From: Staphylococcus xylosus NJ
GTDB taxonomy: Bacteria; Bacillota; Bacilli; Staphylococcales; Staphylococcaceae
Direction of reading: 5' to 3'
Assembly: GCF_000338275.1 (NCBI RefSeq)
Contig: NZ_ANMR01000013.1
Coordinates: forward strand, 1-64,000
Length of the DNA: 64,000 nt
Positions 1-7,974 of this stretch are shown one piece after another. Position 1 is the first letter of the stretch. The number at the start of each line of letters is the position of its first letter. Below the pieces are notes generated by a model that saw nothing but the letters and a program-made list of their open reading frames with translations, ran no database searches and had not been told where the DNA came from. The position numbers and the translations under genes were made by a program.

Positions 1-2
1 CT

Positions 3-146
3 GAACCAACTCCGGACCCTGAACCAACGCCGGACCCTGAACCAACACCTGAGCCTGAACCAACACCTGAGCCTGAACCAACGCCGGACCCTGAACCAAC
101 TCCGGACCCTGAACCAACTCCGGACCCTGAACCAACTCCGGACCCT
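3..146 (+). repeat. Eight tandem 18-bp repeats encoding EPTPDP / EPTPEP
   Basis: Eight in-frame units of gaaccaactccggaccct or close variants run without interruption. Units 3 and 4 encode EPTPEP and the rest EPTPDP; a degenerate ninth unit (EPNIDP) ends the array at 164. Units 6, 7 and 8 are identical at the DNA level, so the array could change length by slippage or recombination. Its upstream extent is not visible. Confidence 0.95.
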
Positions 147-479
147 GAACCAAATATAGACCCGTCATCTAAGGATAATGAAATTCCATTTTCACCTAAT
201 AATCGCAATAATGTGGTTAAACTTGAATTACCAAAAGATACAAAGTTAAATATACAAACTATCAATACTGGCACAATGGTAAAATCTAGTCAAATCGCTA
301 CAGATACAGAAGCAGTAAATTCTCTTGAAAAAACAAATACTTCACAGCATACAAATGAAAAGAAACAATTACCTAATACTGGTGAAAAAGAACGCAGTAC
401 ATCTATGTGGAGTAGTTTCTTACTATTATTAGGTTCTACACTACTCCTCTTTAGAAAAAAGAGGAAAGAAGAAAAGTAA
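3..479 (+). CDS. LPXTG cell-wall-anchored protein, C-terminal part (5' end outside window)
   Basis: The reading frame is open from the window edge, so this is only the C-terminal part of a surface protein. It begins in a proline-rich [12 protein letters not shown] repeat (eight 18-bp units), typical of the wall-spanning stalk of staphylococcal adhesins. A short linker follows, then a sortase A signal: LPNTG, a hydrophobic stretch containing [12 protein letters not shown], and the basic tail RKKRKEEK. The protein is therefore predicted to be cut by sortase and linked to peptidoglycan. The ligand-binding domain lies outside the window, so no adhesin name can be given. A hairpin terminator follows. 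Confidence 0.9.
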   Translation, partial: EPTPDPEPTPDPEPTPEPEPTPEPEPTPDPEPTPDPEPTPDPEPTPDPEPNIDPSSKDNEIPFSPNNRNNVVKLELPKDTKLNIQTINTGTMVKSSQIATDTEAVNSLEKTNTSQHTNEKKQLPNTGEKERSTSMWSSFLLLLGSTLLLFRKKRKEEK

Positions 480-642
480 AACTTCTCTATAAACAAAAGC
501 TAGAATGACTTATTTACTGTCATTAAGTGAATTTTAAAACTTAAATATACTGAAATTTACACTTTTTATGAGTTATATCTAAAACTAACAGCTAAATCAA
601 CTTAAATAGTTTTGTTAGCAAATTACTTACTGCTTCGTATTA

Positions 643-695
643 AAATACGCTTCAAGAAATAACCTAAAAAGTTATTTTCTTGAAGCGTATTTTTT
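643..695. terminator. Bidirectional hairpin terminator
   Basis: AAATACGCTTCAAGAAA pairs with TTTCTTGAAGCGTATT across a short loop and is followed by a T run on the plus strand. It lies between the convergent LPXTG gene and mmuM and can serve both. Confidence 0.85.
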
Positions 696-741
696 ATAAC
701 CTAAAACAAAACTTCAGTTGATATATTCATACATTTTATAA

Positions 742-1650
742 TTAAATCGATAAATTTATTTTATCGTGAATTCTTTGAATGTCTTCTGGTGTCGTTTGGC
801 AACAACCACCAATTATTTTAACATCATGTCTTAACCAATCTGGAATCTGTTCAATAATCAAGTGGCTATCACCCATACTCTCCCATTGTTTTGTTTCCGC
901 ATTATATTTTGCGCCACCATTAGGATAGAGCGCAATTATCTGTGGTAAAACAGTAAGCCCTTTTTCTATAGCTTGATTGACCCCTGTTACAGAAGAACAA
1001 TTAATACCAAAAACTGGAATTTCTTTTTTATATTTTTGGATAAACTCACATAAGTCTTCAAATTTTGTACCATCAGATAAATCTCCTAAATCATTTACCG
1101 TTACAGATAACCAAAATGTTTGGTCCATATAGTGTGGAACAATATACTCAACAATAGCTTTAATCTCTTCAAAGTTAGGCACCGTTTCAAAAACAAAGTC
1201 ATGAATCCCTCTTGTAATTAATGCATCTATACGTAAACGATGAAATTTAAAATAATCCTCGTTGCTTAATTCATAATCACCTGTATACTCAGAACCATCA
1301 CTTAAATATGCGCCATAAGGTCCTAAACTACCAACGATTACTTGCTTAGATGTACTCGAGTCCATGATTTGATCAACAGCTGTAGTAAATAGTTGTTCTA
1401 TTTCAACATCTTTTAGTCCAATATCTGAAAATGTTTGATAACTTGCTTGATATGTACTCGTAAGTAATATGTCTGCCCCTGCGTCTGTAAATGATTGGTG
1501 TGCTTCTTTAATCTTCACAGGATTATTTTTTAATACTTTACTCGACCATAATGATGAATTTAAATTACAACCTGCTTGTTCTAATGTTGTTGCTAATCCT
1601 CCATCTAGCACTAGTGGTGATTGAGCTTCTAACTTTTCTAATAACCTCAT
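742..1650 (-). CDS. mmuM: Homocysteine S-methyltransferase
   Basis: The 302-residue product matches the length of MmuM/YbgG enzymes. It transfers a methyl group from S-methylmethionine (or SAM) to homocysteine to make methionine. The N-terminal LDGGLATTLE is the family start motif. The zinc-binding cysteines are visible: Cys218 in GINCSS and Cys283-Cys284 in GGCCQT. The gene begins 9 nt downstream of the mmuP stop, so the two are very likely one operon that imports S-methylmethionine and uses it for methionine salvage. No SAM or T-box leader was seen upstream of the operon. Confidence 0.93.
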   Translation of the reverse strand: MRLLEKLEAQSPLVLDGGLATTLEQAGCNLNSSLWSSKVLKNNPVKIKEAHQSFTDAGADILLTSTYQASYQTFSDIGLKDVEIEQLFTTAVDQIMDSSTSKQVIVGSLGPYGAYLSDGSEYTGDYELSNEDYFKFHRLRIDALITRGIHDFVFETVPNFEEIKAIVEYIVPHYMDQTFWLSVTVNDLGDLSDGTKFEDLCEFIQKYKKEIPVFGINCSSVTGVNQAIEKGLTVLPQIIALYPNGGAKYNAETKQWESMGDSHLIIEQIPDWLRHDVKIIGGCCQTTPEDIQRIHDKINLSI

Positions 1651-1659
1651 TTATTTGCC

Positions 1660-2988
1660 TCATTTCTTGTGGTACTTAATAAAATAGTATAACAATGCGA
1701 TTGCTGCAAATGGCACTCCGAAATAAAGCGCTGGTGCTTGATTAGAGTCAAAAACCATACCAACACACGATACTAAACACAAAATAAATCCAATAATAGG
1801 TACTGATTGATGTATTTTCAAACTATGATCAACTCTTTTGGCATTAAAGTAAGAAACACATATACTCATCCAAACAATTACTACGGCTAAACCAGCAATA
1901 GATACAAGTACTACATATAGTGAATCCGCTGCATAAATACTTGATAATAAAGCTAACAAACCACCAATCATACTAAATAGCGTTGCATTTACAGGCATTC
2001 GATATTTATTTAAACGTCCAAACCATCTAGGAAACACACCTTCATTTGATAAACTCCATATCATTCTGCTTGCAGCATATAACCCTGAATTAGCAGCAGA
2101 TAATAACGCAGTAATAATCACTAAATTCATAATGTCCCCAGCATATGGAATCCCCATTTTTTGAAAAATTACCACGAAAGGACTTTCTAGAGATTTCCCT
2201 TGATAACTAGGAATTAATATCGAGATAATAACCATCGTTCCTATAAAGAAGATAACTAGTCTCCATAAAGTGGCGCGTATCGCCTTAGGAATAATTTGCT
2301 TAGGGTTTTCAGTTTCACCAGCCGCAATTCCTATTAACTCCGTTCCACTAAAAGCATAATTCACAGCCAACATTGTTAAAAATACTGCCCCTATACCATT
2401 AGGAAAAGTAGGATTAGTGTATCTCTGTGTAATTGTGTTTATTCCATCATATCCATTGTAATGGATTATACCTAAGATGACGCAAATACCTAAAATAATA
2501 AATACAATAATCGTGACCACTTTTACCATAGAAAAATAAAATTCAACTTCTGCATAGAACCTTGTCGATATGATATTAAAAATCAATACCAATATAATCG
2601 CACTGGCAGCAAATATGTATTCGGGTATTTCAGGGAACCATTTTTGCATCAAAATACCTACTGCAGTAAATTCAGATCCTAATGCTACCGTCCACGTTAA
2701 CCAATAAAACCATGCAACAATATACCCCACAGAAGGATGAATATATTTGCTAGCATATGTATGAAATCCTCCTGTTACTGGATGTTTAATGGCTAATTGT
2801 CCCAAACAAAGCATAACTAAGTATACGAGGATTGAACCTACTAAGTAAGACAATACAGTACCTAGTGGACCTGCTTGCTGTAATGTATATCCAGAACTTA
2901 AAAATAAACCTGTACCAATGACACCGCCAAAACTCAATAACATAAGATGACGTTGTTTCATAGCACGTTTGAATGTCGTTTGTTCCAT
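1660..2988 (-). CDS. mmuP: Amino acid permease, probable S-methylmethionine transporter
   Basis: The 442-residue protein has about 12 hydrophobic segments and the amino acid-polyamine-organocation (APC) signature near its start (residues ~17-40, GGVIGTGLFLSSGY). Close coupling to mmuM indicates that S-methylmethionine is the likely substrate, as for MmuP/YbgF. The permease fold is certain; the substrate is inferred from the neighbour. The divergent gene is gudB, and the 275-bp gap holds promoters for both. Confidence 0.85.
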   Translation of the reverse strand: MEQTTFKRAMKQRHLMLLSFGGVIGTGLFLSSGYTLQQAGPLGTVLSYLVGSILVYLVMLCLGQLAIKHPVTGGFHTYASKYIHPSVGYIVAWFYWLTWTVALGSEFTAVGILMQKWFPEIPEYIFAASAIILVLIFNIISTRFYAEVEFYFSMVKVVTIIVFIILGICVILGIIHYNGYDGINTITQRYTNPTFPNGIGAVFLTMLAVNYAFSGTELIGIAAGETENPKQIIPKAIRATLWRLVIFFIGTMVIISILIPSYQGKSLESPFVVIFQKMGIPYAGDIMNLVIITALLSAANSGLYAASRMIWSLSNEGVFPRWFGRLNKYRMPVNATLFSMIGGLLALLSSIYAADSLYVVLVSIAGLAVVIVWMSICVSYFNAKRVDHSLKIHQSVPIIGFILCLVSCVGMVFDSNQAPALYFGVPFAAIALLYYFIKYHKK

Positions 2989-3043
2989 TTTATGTGCTCC
3001 TTATCTTTAAGTACTAAATATATAATTTTTTATATTATTAATC

Positions 3044-3072
3044 ATTCTATTGATTTCTGAAAATTTAGTCAA
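3044..3072 (-). promoter_or_regulatory. SigA-type promoter of mmuP-mmuM
   Basis: On the minus strand TTGACT is followed after 17 nt by TAGAAT, then an A+T-rich leader to the mmuP ribosome-binding site. Spacing and sequence fit SigA well. Confidence 0.6.
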
Positions 3073-3142
3073 TATAAAGTTACAAATTATACTACTCAAA
3101 ATTCAAACACAATTGTATACACATCAGTAAATTATTTAATAA

Positions 3143-3156
3143 AGTAAGCGCTATCT
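3143..3156. promoter_or_regulatory. cre-like site upstream of gudB
   Basis: AGTAAGCGCTATCT matches 12 of 14 positions of the CcpA operator TGWAARCGYTWWCA. It lies about 47 nt upstream of a possible -35 (TTGATT, 3203-3208; TAACAT at 3226-3231). Catabolite repression of catabolic glutamate dehydrogenase is known in Bacillus and staphylococci. Confidence 0.55.
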
Positions 3157-3263
3157 TTTTTAACTGAATTTTCGCACTTTTATAAAAATTCAGTTTTTGG
3201 TATTGATTTTCATTCTTCACAGCCTTAACATGAAATATAAGTAACAGATAAAGGAGATATGTA

Positions 3264-4508
3264 ATGACAGAACATAATGATTTAGTAACTTCAACACAAG
3301 AAATTACGAAAGAAGCTTTACATAAATTAGGTTTTGACGATGGCATGTATGAACTCATCAAAGAACCTTTAAGATTTTTAGAAGTACGTATCCCAATCCG
3401 TATGGATGACGGTACGGTTAAAACATTTACTGGTTATCGTGCACAGCACAATCACGCTGTCGGTCCTACTAAAGGTGGCATCCGTTTCCATCCCGATGTA
3501 AATAAAGAAGAAGTTAAAGCGTTATCTATGTGGATGACTCTAAAATGCGGCATCACCAACCTACCATTTGGTGGTGGTAAAGGCGGCATCATTTGTGACC
3601 CTAGACAAATGAGCAATCAAGAATTAGAACGTTTATCTCGGGGTTATGTTAAAGCAATTTCACAATTTGTTGGTCCTGAGAGTGATATCCCAGCACCAGA
3701 TGTTTATACAAATCCACAAATTATGTCTTGGATGATGGATGAATATAGTAAGATTAACCGTTCCAATGCCTTTGCATTTATTACGGGTAAACCCCTTTCT
3801 TTAGGCGGTTCACAAGGCCGTAATCGTGCCACTGCGCTAGGTGCAGTCATCACAATTGAAGAAGCAACAAAGCGTAGAAATATTGATATTAAAGGATCTC
3901 GTGTTGCGATTCAAGGCTTTGGTAACGCTGGAAGCTTTATCGCAAAAATCTTACATGATATGGGTGCCAAAATTGTAGCTATATCTGAAAGTTTCAGAGC
4001 GTTACATGACCCGGATGGTTTAGATGTTGATCATCTAGTTGAACTCAAAGAACAACATGGCAGAGTCACACATTTATTTGATGATGCTATACCTAAAGAA
4101 CAATTATTTGAGGTTGATTGTGATATCTTAGTACCTGCCGCACTATCTAATCAAATCACTGAGGATAATGCGCATCAAATCAAAGCAAAAATTATAGCTG
4201 AAGCAGCTAATGGACCGACAACTCCAGAAGCGACACGTATTTTAACTGAGCGCGACGTCTTGATTATTCCTGATGTCTTAGCTAGTGCTGGTGGCGTAAC
4301 GGTCTCTTACTTTGAATGGGTACAAAATAATCAAGGTTACTATTGGCCTGAAGCTGAAGTTAATATGAAGCTACGTGAAAAAATGGTAGAAGCGTTTAAT
4401 ACAATATATGACTTAGCAGAAGATAGAAAAATGGATATGCGTTTAGCTGCTTATGTCTTAGGAATCAAACGTACTGCTGAATCATCACGTTTCCGCGGTT
4501 GGGCTTAA
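3264..4508 (+). CDS. gudB: NAD-specific glutamate dehydrogenase
   Basis: The 414-residue protein has the usual length of GudB/RocG. It deaminates glutamate to 2-oxoglutarate and ammonia and links amino-acid catabolism to the TCA cycle. Substrate-site motifs are intact: [10 protein letters not shown] (71-80) and [10 protein letters not shown] with catalytic Lys106. A Rossmann fingerprint GFGNAGSF lies in the second half. AAGGAG at 3251 sets the ATG. A cre-like site upstream suggests glucose repression. A strong terminator follows, so it is probably monocistronic. Confidence 0.96.
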   Translation: MTEHNDLVTSTQEITKEALHKLGFDDGMYELIKEPLRFLEVRIPIRMDDGTVKTFTGYRAQHNHAVGPTKGGIRFHPDVNKEEVKALSMWMTLKCGITNLPFGGGKGGIICDPRQMSNQELERLSRGYVKAISQFVGPESDIPAPDVYTNPQIMSWMMDEYSKINRSNAFAFITGKPLSLGGSQGRNRATALGAVITIEEATKRRNIDIKGSRVAIQGFGNAGSFIAKILHDMGAKIVAISESFRALHDPDGLDVDHLVELKEQHGRVTHLFDDAIPKEQLFEVDCDILVPAALSNQITEDNAHQIKAKIIAEAANGPTTPEATRILTERDVLIIPDVLASAGGVTVSYFEWVQNNQGYYWPEAEVNMKLREKMVEAFNTIYDLAEDRKMDMRLAAYVLGIKRTAESSRFRGWA

Positions 4509-4561
4509 TGGCTAATACGTATCACGCAAGTTCATAAAACATATAAATAGGGCTTGCTTAT

Positions 4562-4604
4562 AACATCCACTGGCGTTAAATGACGCTAGTGGATGTTTTG
4601 TTTA
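4562..4604 (+). terminator. Terminator of gudB
   Basis: A 15-bp stem (aacatccactggcgt / acgctagtggatgtt, one G-T pair) is followed by TTTTGTTTATTT. Confidence 0.9.
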
Positions 4605-4718
4605 TTTATCACTAATCTACCACTAAATATGCACTACTTAACCTTCTTGAAATTAGCTTTCTATTTAAAAATCATTTTATAAAAGTGTATATTATTTAGC
4701 TAATACTCCCACCTTCTA

Positions 4719-4732
4719 AAAATTCGAATTTT
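4719..4732. promoter_or_regulatory. 14-bp perfect palindrome upstream of the hydrolase operon
   Basis: AAAATTCGAATTTT is a perfect inverted repeat ending 9 nt before the -35 of the promoter below. The position suits an operator, but no regulator gene is adjacent and none is named here. Confidence 0.35.
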
Positions 4733-4741
4733 CAGATTTAT

Positions 4742-4770
4742 TTGAAATACAAAATAATAATCTATATACT
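4742..4770 (+). promoter_or_regulatory. SigA-type promoter of the hydrolase/Nramp operon
   Basis: TTGAAA (4742-4747), a 17-nt spacer and TATACT (4765-4770) form a near-consensus promoter; the ribosome-binding site AAAGGGGAGG follows at 4781. Confidence 0.7.
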
Positions 4771-4799
4771 TATTTACAATAAAGGGGAGGATATACATT

Positions 4800-5744
4800 A
4801 TGAAAAATAATATTTACGGTAATGTTCCATGTTTTTTAAATAGTAAAAACCTAACTCAAAAAAATACTTTAGACACAGATGTCATTGTTTATGGCGCACC
4901 GTTTGAAGGTGAAAGTACTTGGGGGAATTATACTGGGGTTGAATTAGGCCCAAAACAAATACGCGTTTGTTCCGCGCGTTACAGTCAATATTTACCCGAG
5001 TTAAATCATATTGATATCAGCGAACACTTAACTATTGGAGATGTGGGCGATGTTCCATTTGTAGCACACGACAATAAACAAAGCTATGATAATATTGCTA
5101 AATTCACTAAACCACTTTGGGAAAGTGGAAAGTTCTTAGTAGGCTTTGGCGGTGAACACGGTGTTACATATCCTATCCTTAAATCTTTAACAGAAACTGG
5201 TAAAAAAGTTGGCATCATACATTTAGACGCCCACTATGATAATATGCCGGACTATGAAGGTGAACCTTATGCACGTAATACACCTTTCATGCATCTTTAT
5301 AATACCGATGGCATACGAAATGAAAGTATTATTCACACAGGTATTCACGGACCTCGAAACCAACCTGCTACAGGTCGTTATGCTCAACAAGCTGGGGCTG
5401 TTACTTTAACAATTAATGATATTCGTGAAGCTCAGGATTTAAAAAAATATGCACATGATATTTATGAACAAGCGAGTCAAGATGTTGATGTTGTGTATTT
5501 AACAATTTGCAGTGATGTATTAGACTTTGCATTTAATCCAGGAGGACCGGTAGATGGTAACGGCATCACCTCTTATGAATTATTAACAATGATTCATGAA
5601 TTTGGTAAATTAGGTCTTTGTGGCATGGATTATGTAGAAGTATATCCAATGATGGATGCCAACCAAAACTCAGCTCACTTTGTCTCTACAGCAGTACTAT
5701 ATGTGCTTGCTGGCCACGTCGCTTATTTAAATCAATCAAAATAA
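4800..5744 (+). CDS. Arginase/agmatinase-family (ureohydrolase) enzyme, substrate unknown
   Basis: The 314 residues have the ureohydrolase fold signatures: GGEH (His120, usually GGDH) and LDAHYD (Asp143, His145, Asp147). The third motif, usually SxDxDxxDP, reads TICSDVLDF, so the first of its two metal-ligand aspartates is Cys237 and only Asp239 remains. From memory some formimidoylglutamases (HutG) carry a Cys here as well, so this may be a HutG-like rather than a classical agmatinase site. No hut genes are nearby. The gene is followed after 17 nt by an Nramp-fold transporter that probably imports its substrate. An amidino or guanidino compound is the reasonable class; the exact substrate cannot be told. 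Confidence 0.85.
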   Translation: MKNNIYGNVPCFLNSKNLTQKNTLDTDVIVYGAPFEGESTWGNYTGVELGPKQIRVCSARYSQYLPELNHIDISEHLTIGDVGDVPFVAHDNKQSYDNIAKFTKPLWESGKFLVGFGGEHGVTYPILKSLTETGKKVGIIHLDAHYDNMPDYEGEPYARNTPFMHLYNTDGIRNESIIHTGIHGPRNQPATGRYAQQAGAVTLTINDIREAQDLKKYAHDIYEQASQDVDVVYLTICSDVLDFAFNPGGPVDGNGITSYELLTMIHEFGKLGLCGMDYVEVYPMMDANQNSAHFVSTAVLYVLAGHVAYLNQSK

Positions 5745-5761
5745 TTTGAGGAGTGGTTTAA

Positions 5762-6982
5762 TTGCTAAAAAGTGCTAAGAAAGTTTTACGTTCACTTGGT
5801 CCAGGAATGATTATTACAGCCTCTTTCATTGGTCCAGGCACTGTGACGACCATGACTCAAGGTGGCGCAGGATTTGGCTATAGTTTACTTTGGGCGGTAG
5901 CATTTTCCATCATCGCTACAATTGTACTGCAAGAGATGATTATTCGGTTATCACTTGTCACCCGTGAGGGCTTGGGCGAGGCCATCCAAGACTTATTTAA
6001 AAATAAATTTGGCAAGCTGATTATAGTTTGGTTCACTTTAATTGCTGTAACTATTGGTTGTGCAGCATATATAAGTGGTGACTTGATTGGCACCTCACTT
6101 GGTGCTTCCTATTTACTAAATTTGCCTGAACATTGGGTAGCACCCGTAATCGGTGTCATTATATTACTCATCGGCTTATTTGGTAATTATCGTTTTTTAG
6201 AAAAAATAATGCTCTTACTCATGGTTATCATGGGCATTATATTTATTACTACTATGATTGTTATTAAACCAGATGTTATAGGTATCTTAAAAGGTATCTT
6301 TGTACCTACAATACCAAATGGTTCAATCCTCACGGTTATTGCACTTATTGGTACAACAGTTGTGCCTTACAATTTCTTCATCCATTCTACTGCAGTCCAT
6401 GAACGGTTTGGTCATATAAAAGAATTAAAATTTGCACGTTGGGACACAGTCATCTCCATCTCAGTTGGCGGTATTATATCCGCAGCGATATTAATCTCTG
6501 CAGCCACTTTAATCCAAGGTAAGGAGGTTACAAGTGTGATACAACTTGCAGGCCCGCTAGAACCCGTGTTAGGTGATGCGGCTCCAATCACAATCAGTGT
6601 TGGTTTGTTTGCTGCAGGTTTATCATCAGCTATTGCTTCCCCCACAGGTGCTGCCGCTACTATTAGCAGCCTACTCGGATGGCAAGGCGGTATGAAAAGT
6701 AAAAAGTATAAGACAGTGTTTACTATTATCATAATTATAGGTATTATCAGTTCGGCCTTAGGCTTTGAACCGCTTCAAGTATTACTCATTGCTCAAGCCT
6801 TAAATGGTATCATTTTACCTATTGTGGCCATTTTAATTTTTATTATTATTAATAAGAAGAACTTAATGGGTCACTTTACTAATACCATTTGGCTTAATAT
6901 TATCGGGGGAATAGTAGTTTTAGTCGTAAGCTTTTTAGGTATTTATAGTTTAATAGATGCTATTAGTAACTTTATGTCCTAA
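5762..6982 (+). CDS. Nramp-fold transporter lacking metal-binding motifs
   Basis: The 406-residue protein has ~11 membrane segments and is clearly Nramp/SLC11-like, for example MTQGGAGFGYSLLW after TM1. The metal-coordinating motifs are gone: TM1 DPGN is GPGT (24-27) and TM6 MPHN is VPYN (201-204). In true Nramps these Asp, Asn and Met residues bind Mn2+ or Fe2+, so this is unlikely to be a Mn/Fe transporter. The start is TTG with GAGGAG 8 nt upstream. It shares an operon with the arginase-family hydrolase, suggesting uptake of a small organic substrate for that enzyme (inference). Confidence 0.85.
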   Translation: MLKSAKKVLRSLGPGMIITASFIGPGTVTTMTQGGAGFGYSLLWAVAFSIIATIVLQEMIIRLSLVTREGLGEAIQDLFKNKFGKLIIVWFTLIAVTIGCAAYISGDLIGTSLGASYLLNLPEHWVAPVIGVIILLIGLFGNYRFLEKIMLLLMVIMGIIFITTMIVIKPDVIGILKGIFVPTIPNGSILTVIALIGTTVVPYNFFIHSTAVHERFGHIKELKFARWDTVISISVGGIISAAILISAATLIQGKEVTSVIQLAGPLEPVLGDAAPITISVGLFAAGLSSAIASPTGAAATISSLLGWQGGMKSKKYKTVFTIIIIIGIISSALGFEPLQVLLIAQALNGIILPIVAILIFIIINKKNLMGHFTNTIWLNIIGGIVVLVVSFLGIYSLIDAISNFMS

Positions 6983-7043
6983 TCTTTTATAATCAATTAT
7001 CATAGTCTTACAGTCTCTGTACAACTTTTAAATATAACTTTTC

Positions 7044-7090
7044 AAACTACTAATCAACTGTATTTACGGGAGATTAGTAGTTTTTTGTTT
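7044..7090 (+). terminator. Terminator of the hydrolase/Nramp operon
   Basis: aaactactaatc pairs with gattagtagttt and is followed by a T-rich run. Confidence 0.88.
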
Positions 7091-7379
7091 TTATAGAGTA
7101 AATTATAACTTCTCTAGTTTCCAACGTGTATAAATAATATAGTAAAATATCGCTTCAACTTCTAATCAACCTATATGTGTCACCTTTATTAATATAAACA
7201 ATGTTGTTTCTCTATGCTGAGAATTATTCTTTAGCCTTATTAGGCACACGATGAAAAAAGTAACTCGTATTACATAACATAGCTAACTAAAATACATACC
7301 AAAGTCCTCGTTACCTTCATTATGTAACGAGGGGCTTATACTCATATGGTAATACTATATAATGAGTTCACGTCTGTTA
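7091..7379. other. Intergenic stretch with one inverted repeat
   Basis: No gene was seen. CCTCGTTAC (7306-7314) and GTAACGAGG (7324-7332) form a 9-bp stem near the 3' end of the AHSA1 gene. It lacks a clear T run on either strand, so a terminator role is only possible. Confidence 0.4.
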
Positions 7380-7877
7380 TTAAGCAAGTATTTGCTTTAG
7401 TTGTTCAAACATTTCATTATATCCTTCTTCTGTTTGCTTTTTAGTAGCTTCCTTTGATTGTTCGTATGATTGCTTGTTAATTGTGTCGTTTAAAGGCACT
7501 TTTAAACCTTGATTAAATTTAACCTGTGTTTCATTTTCTAAATCTATAAACTCAACGGTTATGATATCTTCTAAATCATTAAATTGAGGCATTTTAAATG
7601 AGTACATTAATTTATATGGTTTTACAATATCCATATATATACCTGTCGCTCTATATGTTTTATCTCCTCTTTCATCAACTATCTCCCACTCACCATTAAT
7701 TTCAAACTGGTTCTGTACGACTTTATTTGTTTCTTTAGAGGTATACAACCATTGCTTGAAAATCTTTGGTTCTGTCCATGCCTCAAACACTTTTTCAACC
7801 GAAGCGTTCACTTTAAATTCTATATTTAAATTTACGATTTCCCACTCCACAACAGTCATCCCCTTAATAATATTCAT
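7380..7877 (-). CDS. SRPBCC / AHSA1-domain protein
   Basis: About 165 residues form an AHSA1 (Bet v1-like) domain: the start of the fold is VNASVEKVFEAWTEPKIFKQW and a helix closes the C-terminus (EEGYNEMFEQLKQIL). The family has a hydrophobic pocket; its members have varied or unknown roles, so no reaction is assigned. The ATG at 7877 is chosen because AGAGGA lies about 12 nt upstream; the longer frame, open from 7916, has no better signal. It is transcribed alone on the minus strand, downstream of araB. Confidence 0.75.
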   Translation of the reverse strand: MNIIKGMTVVEWEIVNLNIEFKVNASVEKVFEAWTEPKIFKQWLYTSKETNKVVQNQFEINGEWEIVDERGDKTYRATGIYMDIVKPYKLMYSFKMPQFNDLEDIITVEFIDLENETQVKFNQGLKVPLNDTINKQSYEQSKEATKKQTEEGYNEMFEQLKQILA

Positions 7878-7974
7878 TACTATATCATTTCCTCTTTTGA
7901 CACCTATAAACCACAAATACCTAGTGTTCCCAGTTGTAGCATTAACTATTTCAAATTGTATTAGGACTGTAAAG

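Noticed and set aside
2989..3263. SAM riboswitch or T-box before mmuP
   Set aside because: The promoter lies about 50-85 nt from the start codon and no T-box sequence or terminator/antiterminator structure is present.
4605..4799. Guanidine or other riboswitch before the arginase-family operon
   Set aside because: The leader after the probable start site is only about 25 nt and no conserved riboswitch core was seen.
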